Positions 16,601-23,493 of a stretch of 50,126 bases of DNA are shown here, piece by piece. Under the pieces are notes generated by a model that saw only the letters and a list, made by a program, of their open reading frames with translations, ran no database searches and was not told where the DNA came from. Source of the DNA: Ilumatobacteraceae bacterium (lineage in GTDB: Bacteria > Actinomycetota > Acidimicrobiia > Acidimicrobiales > Ilumatobacteraceae); contig JALHOG010000037.1 in NCBI GenBank assembly GCA_022843125.1, positions 1 through 50,126 on the forward strand. The letters run 5' to 3'. Each line of letters begins with the position of its first letter. The first letter of the stretch is position 1. The translations under genes and the position numbers were made by a program.

Positions 16601-17348
16601 CGTCGCGGTCGTCGTCGTCATCGTCGTCGCGGTCCTCATCGTCGCGATCGTCGTCATCGTCGTCATCGTCGCGATCGTCGTCATCGTCGCGGTCGTCGTC
16701 ATCGTCGTCATCGATCGTGTTGCTCGTGACGGTGTTGCTGGTCACGGTGTTGCTCGTGACGGTGTTGCTCGGCACGGTGTTGCCCGTGACGGTGTTGCCC
16801 GTGACGGTGTTGCCGGTGACCCCGAGCGACTCGGACTCCACGGTGGGAACCAGCTGGCCGCCGATGAAGGCGACCTTGAACTCGACCAGCGTCGTCGCGT
16901 CGGCGAACTTCACCTCGACCTCGTCGCCACCGTCGTCGTCCTCGGTCTCGACGAGGGTCCACCCTGCGTTCGGCTGGGCCGAGATGAAGACAGCACGTCC
17001 ACCGATCACGTCGACGGTGACCACTCCGGCGGCCCCGACGTTGAAGCTGGTGAGCAAGCCGGTGGCGCTCGGCGCCGGTGTGGCCGGTGCGGCCGGCGTG
17101 GTGATCACGACGGTCGTCGGCGCGGCGGTGGTGGCGGGCAACACGACCGTGGTGGTCGGCGCCGAGGTCGACGGGGTCGTGTTGGCCGGCAGGGTCACCG
17201 CCGCCGGTGTCGACACCGACGACAGCGCTGCGGATGCGTCGGTCGACGTCGAACCTCCATCGAGGATCTGGGTGTTGACGAGCGCTGCGGCCGAGCCGGC
17301 GCTGAGCACTCCCACCAGGGAGAGTGCGGTGGCGATCTTGGTCTTCAT
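16593..17348 (-). CDS. Secreted protein with VTGNT repeats and Asp-rich tail
   Basis: The 251-residue protein has a Sec signal peptide (MKTKIATALSLVGVLSAGSAAA), a Thr/Pro-rich linker (about residues 35-95), and a beta-rich central domain (about 95-172). That domain resembles small actinobacterial extracellular domains of unknown function (VVTVDVIGGRAVFISAQP, EVEVKF). Seven V-[TP]-[GS]-N-T pentapeptides follow, then a 39-residue tail of 33 Asp, one Glu and five Arg. A Shine-Dalgarno GAGGAA sits about 9 bases before the ATG. It is the first gene of the four-gene operon with apbE and the diheme protein, and diverges from a two-component system. The tail could bind metal or cations. Whether it is the flavin acceptor is an inference discussed in the findings. 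Confidence 0.8.
   Translation of the reverse strand: MKTKIATALSLVGVLSAGSAAALVNTQILDGGSTSTDASAALSSVSTPAAVTLPANTTPSTSAPTTTVVLPATTAAPTTVVITTPAAPATPAPSATGLLTSFNVGAAGVVTVDVIGGRAVFISAQPNAGWTLVETEDDDGGDEVEVKFADATTLVEFKVAFIGGQLVPTVESESLGVTGNTVTGNTVTGNTVPSNTVTSNTVTSNTVTSNTIDDDDDDDRDDDDDRDDDDDDDDRDDEDRDDDDDDDRDDD
16596..16712 (-). repeat. Simple-sequence tract encoding the Asp/Arg tail
   Basis: 117 bases of GAC/GAT codons interrupted by CGC/CGA encode D7-R-D5-R-D8-R-DDED-R-D7-R-D3. Such a tract is prone to slippage, so tail length may vary between strains. Confidence 0.9.
16716..16820 (-). repeat. Seven 15-bp tandem repeats (VTGNT/VTSNT/VPSNT)
   Basis: Seven consecutive 15-bp units keep frame and encode VTGNT three times, VPSNT once and VTSNT three times, ending in Ile before the Asp tail. 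Every unit keeps N-T. Confidence 0.92.
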
Positions 17349-17373
17349 GGTTGTCTTCCTCTGTTCGGTAGGG

Positions 17374-17387
17374 CGACCCTCGGGTCG
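17374..17387. promoter_or_regulatory. Perfect inverted repeat CGACCC-TC-GGGTCG
   Basis: The palindrome lies between the Asp-tailed gene and the response regulator gene, about 26 bases upstream of the former's ATG. It may be an operator or a leader hairpin. No binding protein can be assigned. Confidence 0.45.
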
Positions 17388-17438
17388 TGCCGTGTCGGTC
17401 ACGGTAAGGAAGACACGTCGGGGGGTGGGGGAGCGGTT

Positions 17439-17469
17439 GTCCAAGAAACGTCCAAGAAGAATCCGAGAG
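17439..17469. promoter_or_regulatory. Three direct half-sites at 11-bp spacing (likely response-regulator box)
   Basis: GTCCAAGAA occurs at 17439-17447 and again at 17450-17458. A weaker copy, ATCCGAGAG, is at 17461-17469 and matches 6 of 9 bases. The 11-bp period is the usual arrangement for OmpR/PhoB-family dimers, and the gene for such a regulator starts 55 bases further on. Confidence 0.65.
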
Positions 17470-17523
17470 ACGGCAGCACTCCGAGATGCGTGTTGCAGGG
17501 GCCGGCGGGGTGAGAATGGGCGC

Positions 17524-18219
17524 GTGCAGGTGCTGTTGGTGGAAGACGACCCCTCGATCGCGGGGTCGCTCGGCGAGTCGCTCCGGTCGCAGGGGTTCGA
17601 TGTGCGGCACGTCGCGACCGGCCGGGCCGCGATCGAGGCAGACCCCGGCGACGTGGTGCTGCTCGATCTCGGGCTCCCCGACATGGACGGCTACGACGTC
17701 TGCCGTGCCATCCGTGCACGCTCCGCCGTGCCGATCATCGTGATCACGGCACGCGGTGAGGAGCTCGACAGGGTGCTCGGCTTGGAGCTCGGTGCCGATG
17801 ACTACGTCGTGAAACCCTTCGGGTTCCGCGAGCTCGTCGCGCGCATCCGTGCGGTGACGCGGCGGGTCGCGCCACCGTCCGGGGAGCCGGTGCCCGCCGC
17901 CGACGCCGGTGAGGTGCTCGTCGCCGGGCCCTTGCGGATTGATCGCAGGACCCATCGCGTCACCATCGACATCGACGGCGTTGCCACCGCGGTCCCGCTG
18001 ACACCCAAGGAGTTCGAGTTGCTCGCGTTCCTGGCCGAGGACGCCGGCGCCGCGCGTACGCGCTCCGACATCATCGAGCACGTCTGGGACGCGAACTGGT
18101 TCGGACCGACGAAGACGGTCGACGCGCACGTCGCCGGCATCCGCAAGAAGCTGGGCGACGGGCGATGGATCGAGGCCGTGCGCGGCGTGGGCTTCCGGCT
18201 CGAGGTACCACCATCGTGA
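17524..18219 (+). CDS. OmpR/PhoB-family response regulator
   Basis: The 231-residue protein has a receiver domain (1-115) with acidic pocket E7-D8-D9, phosphoacceptor D48 in LLDLGLPDMDGY, and VITARG and KPFGFREL carrying the Thr and Lys of the switch. The C-terminal winged-helix domain (about 130-228) has the LTPKEFELLAFL helix, the recognition region KTVDAHVAGIRKKLG and the wing RGVGFRLE. It is a DNA-binding transcription regulator controlled by the kinase 25 bases downstream. The GTG at 17524 directly precedes the first strand (VQVLLVEDD). A GAGAAT hexamer 6 bases upstream fits a weak leaderless -10. It diverges from the redox operon, with likely target half-sites in between, so it probably controls both. 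Confidence 0.92.
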   Translation: MQVLLVEDDPSIAGSLGESLRSQGFDVRHVATGRAAIEADPGDVVLLDLGLPDMDGYDVCRAIRARSAVPIIVITARGEELDRVLGLELGADDYVVKPFGFRELVARIRAVTRRVAPPSGEPVPAADAGEVLVAGPLRIDRRTHRVTIDIDGVATAVPLTPKEFELLAFLAEDAGAARTRSDIIEHVWDANWFGPTKTVDAHVAGIRKKLGDGRWIEAVRGVGFRLEVPPS

Positions 18220-18244
18220 ACGGCCACCGATCGGATGGCTCCCG

Positions 18245-19639
18245 GTGAGGGTGCGCCTGCTGCTCGTATTCGCCGGAGTCGTGGCACTCGTGCTCCTCGT
18301 CCACGACATCCCGCTCGCACGCCACCTGGAACGTGTCGAGCGTGACCGGCTGGTCACCCGGCTCGAACGCGATGCGTTCATCCTGGCCGGCCGGTCCGAG
18401 GAGGCATTGGAGAACGACACGGCAGCCGAGGATCAGGCGCTGGCGGGCCTCGTCGCGCGCTACCACGCCGCCGACCCTGACGTGCGCGTCGTCATCGTCG
18501 ATGCCGACGGAACCGCGGCGGTGGTGTCCGATCCGGAGGATCGAGCCGAGGACTTCTCGAATCGGCCCGAGATCGTCACCGTCCTCGACGCCGCTGCGCC
18601 GCAGACCGGCCAGCGGTTCTCGAACACGCTCGGCTACGACCTGTTCTTCGTCTCGGTGCCGTCGCTGTCCGGCGACGAGGTCGTCGGTGCGGTCCGTCTG
18701 TCCGCGCCGGAACGCATCGTGTCCGAGCGCGTCGCCGATCGGGTCCGCGGCCTGTTCCTGGTGGGCGCGATCTCACTCGTCATCGCGATCGCGGTGGCGT
18801 GGCTGTTCGCCGAGTTCGTGTCACGCCCGCTGCGCCGTCTCCGGGGGACCACACAGTCCCTCGCAGGTGGCGACCTGTCGACCCGCGCGATGGATGACGA
18901 GGGGCCGCCCGAGGTCCGTGAGCTCGCTGCTGCGTTCAACTCGATGGCGGCGCGCCTGCAGGCGCTCGTCGATCGGCAGCGTGCGTTCGCCGGGACGGCG
19001 TCGCATCAGTTGCGCACTCCGCTCACGGCGCTGCGACTGCGGCTCGAACAGCTCTCCGGCGACGACCTTCCCGACGATGCCCGGCGTCACGTCGACGAGG
19101 CGCTCGCCGAGACCGATCGGCTGCACAGGATGATCGAGGGTCTGCTCGTACTCTCCCGCGCCGAAGATGCGGCCGTCGGCCCGGTCGAGATCGATCTGGC
19201 CGATGTGGTGCGCGAGCGCGCGAGCCACTGGGAGGCCCTTGCGTCCGAACGCGAGATCCGCCTGGTGGTGACGGCCCCGATGACTCTGCCCGCACTCGCT
19301 GTGCCCGGTGCGGCCGAGCAGATCGTCGACAACCTGGTCGACAACGCGCTCGAGGTCTCTGCCCCCGGCACCGCACTCACGTTGGTGGCCGTCGCTGCCT
19401 CCGACGGTGTCGAGCTCCACGTCGTCGACGAGGGCCCCGGCCTGTCGGCAGGGGAGCGGGAAGTCGCGTTCGACCGGTTCTGGCGCGGCGAGCGAGCGAC
19501 GCCGGGCGGGACCGGACTCGGCCTCGCGATCGTCAGACAGCTGGCCACGGCCGGCGGCGGCGACGCCGAACTCCTGGAAGCCCGGACCGGGGGCCTCGAT
19601 GTGAGGGTGCGGTTCAGATCGCCTTCAGGGCGCTCATGA
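18245..19639 (+). CDS. Membrane sensor histidine kinase
   Basis: The 464-residue protein has a first membrane helix at about residues 3-22, an extracytoplasmic sensor region (about 25-170), a second helix near 175-197 (LFLVGAISLVIAIAVAWLF), and a HAMP domain (SRPLRRLRGTTQSLAGGDLSTR). A dimerisation helix contains phosphorylated H254 in TASHQLRTPL. The catalytic domain has N-box NLVDNALEVS, G1 DEGPGLS and G2 GTGLGLAIVRQL. It senses something outside the cell, unknown here, and phosphorylates the adjacent regulator. Start at GTG 18245 is likely, 25 bases after the regulator stop. Its end overlaps the convergent LLM oxidoreductase by 26 bases. Its position with a redox module suggests a redox or metal stimulus, which is inference. 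Confidence 0.92.
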   Translation: MRVRLLLVFAGVVALVLLVHDIPLARHLERVERDRLVTRLERDAFILAGRSEEALENDTAAEDQALAGLVARYHAADPDVRVVIVDADGTAAVVSDPEDRAEDFSNRPEIVTVLDAAAPQTGQRFSNTLGYDLFFVSVPSLSGDEVVGAVRLSAPERIVSERVADRVRGLFLVGAISLVIAIAVAWLFAEFVSRPLRRLRGTTQSLAGGDLSTRAMDDEGPPEVRELAAAFNSMAARLQALVDRQRAFAGTASHQLRTPLTALRLRLEQLSGDDLPDDARRHVDEALAETDRLHRMIEGLLVLSRAEDAAVGPVEIDLADVVRERASHWEALASEREIRLVVTAPMTLPALAVPGAAEQIVDNLVDNALEVSAPGTALTLVAVAASDGVELHVVDEGPGLSAGEREVAFDRFWRGERATPGGTGLGLAIVRQLATAGGGDAELLEARTGGLDVRVRFRSPSGRS

Positions 19640-20633
19640 CCGGGGCCCAGCGTTCGACGTCGCGATCGACCGGGGCGTAGAACGACATCCTGGTCACGAC
19701 GTCGCCGTACCGACGGCCGAGCTCGGGCGCGACGCCCTCCGGTGGTGCGACGACGGCGAAGGTGTTGAGGATGTCGTCGTCGATCAGATCGCCCATCTCC
19801 TGCCACTTGCCCTGCTTGGAGAGCGCGTTGAGCTCGTCGTGGAGCCCGTCCCATCCGTGCAGATCGAGCACGCCGCGGTATGCGGGCGTCGAGCCGTAGA
19901 ACGCGATCTGCTGCCGGGTAGCGGAGGCGGCGCTCGCCTGTGCGTCAGCCGTAGCGCCGGTGACGACGAACGACGGCCCGACGATCTCGAAACCGTCCAT
20001 CGTGCGCCCCGACCGCGCCCGGCCACGCTCGAGGGCGGGCAGCGTGACCTCGCGGAGGTACCGCTCGGTCGTGAACGCATGGCAGATGAATCCGTCGCAC
20101 ACCTCGCCGGCGACCTCGGTCATGAGCGTGCCCACGCCGGCCAGGAAGACCTTGGGCGGGCCGAACTCGGCGAGATCGGTGGTGGCGGGCGTGAAGAAGG
20201 GGGTCATCAGGGTGTGCCGGTAGAACTCGCCGCGGAACTGGAGCGGTGCCCCGGTGAGCCATGTGTCCCAGATGGCCCGCACGGCGAGGATCATCTCGCG
20301 CATGCGCGGCGCCGGATGGCTCCACTCCATCGAGAAGCGCTTGGTGATGTGCGGCTTGATCTGCGATCCGAGCCCGAGCACGAACCGCCCACCCGAATAC
20401 GCCTGCAGGTCCCAGCCGATGTTGGCGAGCAGCATCGGGTTGCGAGCGAACGCGACCGCGATCGACGTGCCGATGTCGACGTGCTCGGTGTGCTCGGCTG
20501 CAAGAACGAGCGGCAGGAACGGGTCGTGGCTGGTCTCGGCGGTCCACACCCCCGAATAGCCCGAGGCCTCGAGTTGACGGGCCGCCTCAGCGACACCGGC
20601 GAGTCCGAACGGGAGGTTGGCGTCGACCTTCAT
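19614..20633 (-). CDS. LLM-class (F420-dependent type) oxidoreductase
   Basis: The 339-residue protein is a luciferase-like TIM-barrel enzyme. Supporting segments are GYSGVWTAETSHDPFLPLVLAAEHTEHVDIGTSI near the N-terminus, AVAFARNP (the cis-peptide region), GGRFVLGLGSQIKPHI, MREMILAVRAIWDTWLTG and KVFLAGVGTLMTEVAGEVCDGF. Actinobacterial members usually use F420 or FMN as hydride carrier. The substrate is unknown, and the assignment to F420 is by family only. The ATG at 20633 gives the standard N-terminus MKVDANLPFG, and a TACCGT hexamer ends 6 bases before it. It diverges from a metal-binding lipoprotein gene. Confidence 0.85.
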   Translation of the reverse strand: MKVDANLPFGLAGVAEAARQLEASGYSGVWTAETSHDPFLPLVLAAEHTEHVDIGTSIAVAFARNPMLLANIGWDLQAYSGGRFVLGLGSQIKPHITKRFSMEWSHPAPRMREMILAVRAIWDTWLTGAPLQFRGEFYRHTLMTPFFTPATTDLAEFGPPKVFLAGVGTLMTEVAGEVCDGFICHAFTTERYLREVTLPALERGRARSGRTMDGFEIVGPSFVVTGATADAQASAASATRQQIAFYGSTPAYRGVLDLHGWDGLHDELNALSKQGKWQEMGDLIDDDILNTFAVVAPPEGVAPELGRRYGDVVTRMSFYAPVDRDVERWAPVMSALKAI

Positions 20634-20639
20634 GCGTCG

Positions 20640-20645
20640 ACGGTA
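20640..20645 (-). promoter_or_regulatory. -10 element TACCGT of the LLM oxidoreductase gene
   Basis: TACCGT on the minus strand ends 6 bases before the ATG at 20633. A leaderless start is likely. Confidence 0.5.
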
Positions 20646-20695
20646 ACCGCGCCCACCGGCTGGCGACGCTCCGCACGCGCTGCCAGACTGCTGCG

Positions 20696-21736
20696 ATGGG
20701 GGTGCGGAGGTGCGGGCTGATCGGAGCCGCCGTGGCGGTCGCTGCAGCAGCGTTGGGCGCGTGCGGGGGCGACGGCGGTTCGGGCGGAGCCGGTGTCTGC
20801 GGCGTCGGGCCATCGGTCGGTGACCGCCCGCTGCGGGTGGCCACCACGGTCGCTCCGATCACCAACATCGTCGCCGTCATCGCCGGCGGCACCGACGTGG
20901 TGGTGACCGGGATCGTTCCCGAGGGCACGAACAGCCACACGTACGAGCCGACCCCTGACGTCGCAGCCACGCTCGAGGATGCCGACGTCGTGTTCCTCAA
21001 CGGGCTGACGCTCGAGGAGCCGACCAAGCAACTCGCGCTGGCCAACCTGCGCGGCGCGGCCGAGTTGTGCGAGCTCGGCACGACGGTGCTCCCCGAGGAC
21101 GAGTACCTCTACGACTTCTCGTTCCCGGAAGACGGCGGGAAGCCGAACCCGCACCTCTGGACGAACCCGCCGATGGCGCTGCAGTACGCCGAGTTGATCC
21201 GGGACGTCCTGGCTGCTCGCAGCCCGCGCCACATCGCCACCTACGACGCCAACCTTGCTGCGTTCCGGAAACAGATCGACGCGCTGGACGACGCGCTGCG
21301 CACCGCGACGGCCAGCATCCCCGAAGGCGAGCGCCTCCTGGTCACGTACCACGACGCCTACGCGTACTTCGCGCGGGAGTACGGGTGGACCGTCGTCGGG
21401 GCGGTGCAACCGTCGTCGTTCGCCGAGCCGACGCCCCGTGAGGTTGCTGCCCTGATCGACCAGGTCGAGGCTGCGGGTGTCGTCGCCGTGTTCGGCAGCG
21501 AGGTGTTCCCCTCGCCCGTGCTCGAGCAGATCGCCGCCGAGTCGGGCGCTGCCTACGTCGACGATCTCCGTGACGACGACCTGCCGGGTACGCCCGGAGA
21601 CCCGGAGCACTCGTGGCTCGAACTGATGCGGTTCAACTACGTGACGATGATCGACGCGCTCGGCGGTGACTCGGCGGAGTTGGTCGCGCTCGACCTCGCG
21701 GCTTTCGCAGACGACACCGCCACATACCCGCAGTAA
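20696..21736 (+). CDS. Metal ABC transporter substrate-binding lipoprotein (ZnuA/TroA family)
   Basis: The 346-residue protein begins with a lipoprotein signal (hydrophobic to LGAC, Cys near residue 23). The body is a cluster A-I metal-binding protein. Metal-binding His residues are visible in NSHTYEPTPD, KPNPHLWTNP and LVTYHDAYAYFAREYGW. The Asp/Glu ligand region is VFGSEVFPSPVLEQIA near the C-terminus. It would bind Zn2+ or Mn2+ on the outer side of the membrane. No permease or ATPase gene is next to it, so it is an orphan binding protein here. A CAGACT hexamer ends 6 bases before the ATG. The stop is followed by a hairpin shared with the convergent PAC2 gene. Confidence 0.87.
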   Translation: MGVRRCGLIGAAVAVAAAALGACGGDGGSGGAGVCGVGPSVGDRPLRVATTVAPITNIVAVIAGGTDVVVTGIVPEGTNSHTYEPTPDVAATLEDADVVFLNGLTLEEPTKQLALANLRGAAELCELGTTVLPEDEYLYDFSFPEDGGKPNPHLWTNPPMALQYAELIRDVLAARSPRHIATYDANLAAFRKQIDALDDALRTATASIPEGERLLVTYHDAYAYFAREYGWTVVGAVQPSSFAEPTPREVAALIDQVEAAGVVAVFGSEVFPSPVLEQIAAESGAAYVDDLRDDDLPGTPGDPEHSWLELMRFNYVTMIDALGGDSAELVALDLAAFADDTATYPQ

Positions 21737-21741
21737 CGCGA

Positions 21742-21762
21742 GACCCGCAGCCGACGCGGGTC
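21742..21762. terminator. Bidirectional hairpin between convergent genes
   Basis: GACCCGC (21742-21748) and GCGGGTC (21756-21762) form a 7-bp stem with a 7-nt loop, 5 bases after the metal-binding lipoprotein stop and touching the PAC2 stop. No strong T-tract follows, so it is a modest terminator candidate. Confidence 0.45.
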
Positions 21763-22663
21763 AGTCCTGACCGCGGAGGAACTCCTCGACCTCGGCCGCG
21801 AGCTCGTCAGCGGATCGGATCTCGAGTGAGCTCTGTGGTGGCTCACCGCTCAGCTCTCGTTCGTCGTCGTCGGCGTCGTAGATCTGCTCGAGCTGCTCGA
21901 TCATCGTGCGGTGTTCGTCATTGCCGATCACCAGCGCGTCGAGGCGGCGACGCTGGATCATCACCTCGCCGCGCAACGACGCCGCATCGACGACGATGCC
22001 CGTCGCATCGCGCAACCCGTCGAGCAGCGCCACACTCGCCGCGGGGTACGACATCGAGGAGATGTAGTGCGGCACCTGCGCCCAGATCCCGAGCGAGACG
22101 ATGCCGCGATCGTGCAGCTCGTGCTCGAGCGCTGCAGCCACACCAGCCGGGACGTCGATCGAGCTGCGCAGGAACGGCACCTGCATCAGCACGTCCTGCG
22201 AGGGTGTGCTGACCGAGATGCGCGCCGGCCTCGTGTGCGGGGTGGCGAACGGGTAGGCGCCGAGGTGGGCCATGTGGCGGACGCCGAGCTGCTGGGCCAT
22301 GTCGGCGACCACCCGGGTGAAGCGGTGCCACGCCATGTCCGGCTCGGGACCGGCGAGCAGCAGGACGTCCCGGCCGGTCTGATCGCGCCCGAGTGAGAGC
22401 AGGATGCGTTCCCAGTTGAGCACCGAGTTGAGACCCTCGCGGAGCTCCATGATCGGGCGCCGCGCCCTGAAGTCGACGTAGGTGTCGTCGTCGAACTCGG
22501 CGACCGGCGACGCAGCGACGTCGTGTTCGATGGCGTCCGCTGCGGCCCGGGCGGCACCACCGGCATCGATCCAGCCGGTGAGCATCACCACGAGCACCGG
22601 ATCGACGAGTGACGACACCGGTGCCAGCCATCGGAGGCTCGGATCGCGCTCCCCATCACTCAA
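21761..22663 (-). CDS. PAC2 family protein
   Basis: The 300-residue protein has the PAC2 family layout seen in actinobacterial proteasome-assembly-chaperone-like proteins: PVLVVMLTGWIDAGGAARAA near the N-terminus, then VLLLAGPEPDMAWHRF, HLGAYPFATPHTRP, and GIWAQVPHYISSMSYPAASVALL. Its molecular role in bacteria is unclear. A C-terminal charged tail (DDDERELSGE, EVEEFLRG) is typical. The start is probably the TTG at 22663 (LSDGERDP): a TAGCCT hexamer ends exactly 7 bases before it, while no Shine-Dalgarno is visible. It diverges from the thioredoxin gene. Confidence 0.85.
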   Translation of the reverse strand: MSDGERDPSLRWLAPVSSLVDPVLVVMLTGWIDAGGAARAAADAIEHDVAASPVAEFDDDTYVDFRARRPIMELREGLNSVLNWERILLSLGRDQTGRDVLLLAGPEPDMAWHRFTRVVADMAQQLGVRHMAHLGAYPFATPHTRPARISVSTPSQDVLMQVPFLRSSIDVPAGVAAALEHELHDRGIVSLGIWAQVPHYISSMSYPAASVALLDGLRDATGIVVDAASLRGEVMIQRRRLDALVIGNDEHRTMIEQLEQIYDADDDERELSGEPPQSSLEIRSADELAAEVEEFLRGQD

Positions 22664-22670
22664 GGTGACC

Positions 22671-22676
22671 AGGCTA
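22671..22676 (-). promoter_or_regulatory. -10 element TAGCCT of the PAC2 gene
   Basis: TAGCCT on the minus strand is followed by 7 bases and TTG at 22663. The spacing supports the unusual TTG as a leaderless start. Confidence 0.5.
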
Positions 22677-22702
22677 CAAGCCCCGCCGCACAGTGGTGCC
22701 GA

Positions 22703-22708
22703 TAGGGT
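22703..22708 (+). promoter_or_regulatory. -10 element TAGGGT of the thioredoxin gene
   Basis: TAGGGT is followed by 8 bases and the ATG at 22717. It lies only 26 bases from the divergent PAC2 -10. Confidence 0.5.
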
Positions 22709-22716
22709 TCGGACTC

Positions 22717-23421
22717 ATGGCGATCGACGTCACTGATGCAACCTTCCAGACCGATGTGGTCGAACAGTCCATGGCTCGGACCGTCGTGGTCGACCTGTGG
22801 GCGCCGTGGTGCGGCCCGTGCAAGACGCTCGGCCCCATCATCGAGCGTGTCATCGACGACACCAACGGCCAGGTCGTCCTGGTCAAGGTCAACGTCGACG
22901 AGAACCCTGCGATCTCCCAGGCATTCCGTGTCCAGTCGATCCCGGCTGTGTACGCGCTGAAGGACGGCCAGGTCGTCGACGGCTTCACGGGCGCACTCCC
23001 CGAACACGAGGTGCGTTCATGGGTCGAGCGGCTCCTCCCCGACGAAGCCGAGACGATGGTGGCGTCGTTGATCGCCCTCGGCGACGAAGGAAGCCTGCGT
23101 GCAGCGCTCGAGCTCGACCCGGGCAACGAGGACGCGATCGTTGCCCTCGCCGAGCTGCTGATCATCCGGGGCGAGTCGACCGAGGCGCTCGCGTTGCTCG
23201 CTCGCATCCCCGAGTCCGATCGCACGCGGCCGGTCGCTGCCAAGGCCCGCGTCGGCATCGTGCCCGATGACGACCATGACGCCACGCTCACCGACCTGCT
23301 CGACCGCGTGAAGACCGATGACGATGCTCGTCAGCAGTTCGTCGACATCCTCGAGCTGATGGGTCCGCTCGACCCGCGCACGGCCGGGTATCGCAAGCTG
23401 CTCTCGCAACGCCTGTTCTGA
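22717..23421 (+). CDS. Thioredoxin-TPR protein (CnoX/YbbN-like)
   Basis: The 234-residue protein has an N-terminal thioredoxin fold (1-110) with active site WCGPCK at about residues 31-36 and the cis-Pro loop QSIPAVY. A C-terminal helical region (about 115-234) follows, with TPR-like pairs such as ALELDPGNEDAIVALAELLIIRGESTEALALL. This is the CnoX/YbbN architecture, a chaperedoxin that protects substrates from oxidation and hands them to GroEL. E. coli YbbN lacks one Cys, but here both active-site Cys are present, so reductase activity is possible. The ATG at 22717 is chosen over an upstream GTG because it starts the first thioredoxin strand and has a -10 8 bases before it. Confidence 0.87.
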   Translation: MAIDVTDATFQTDVVEQSMARTVVVDLWAPWCGPCKTLGPIIERVIDDTNGQVVLVKVNVDENPAISQAFRVQSIPAVYALKDGQVVDGFTGALPEHEVRSWVERLLPDEAETMVASLIALGDEGSLRAALELDPGNEDAIVALAELLIIRGESTEALALLARIPESDRTRPVAAKARVGIVPDDDHDATLTDLLDRVKTDDDARQQFVDILELMGPLDPRTAGYRKLLSQRLF

Positions 23422-23479
23422 CACGCGGGCCACTCGGCCCTCGGATCCCGGGCGCGACGCCGATGCGCTCGGCGACGTC

Positions 23480-23485
23480 TACCGT
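23480..23485 (+). promoter_or_regulatory. -10 element TACCGT of the membrane protein gene
   Basis: TACCGT is followed by 5 bases to GTG 23491 or 8 bases to ATG 23494, favouring the ATG as leaderless start. Confidence 0.45.
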
Positions 23486-23493
23486 TGAGGGTG

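Noticed and set aside
16716..16820. 15-bp repeats as a noncoding satellite or CRISPR
   Set aside because: The repeats keep the reading frame of a protein with a signal peptide and encode a clean pentapeptide repeat.
16593..17348. Canonical FMN-binding domain in the Asp-tailed protein
   Set aside because: No SGAT/TGAT motif or FMN-binding fold segments could be found. Only the TGNT repeats are similar, so this stays a hypothesis.
23427..23440. GGGCC-ACTC-GGCCC hairpin after the thioredoxin gene as terminator
   Set aside because: The stem is only 5 bp with no T-tract, too weak to call in such GC-rich DNA.
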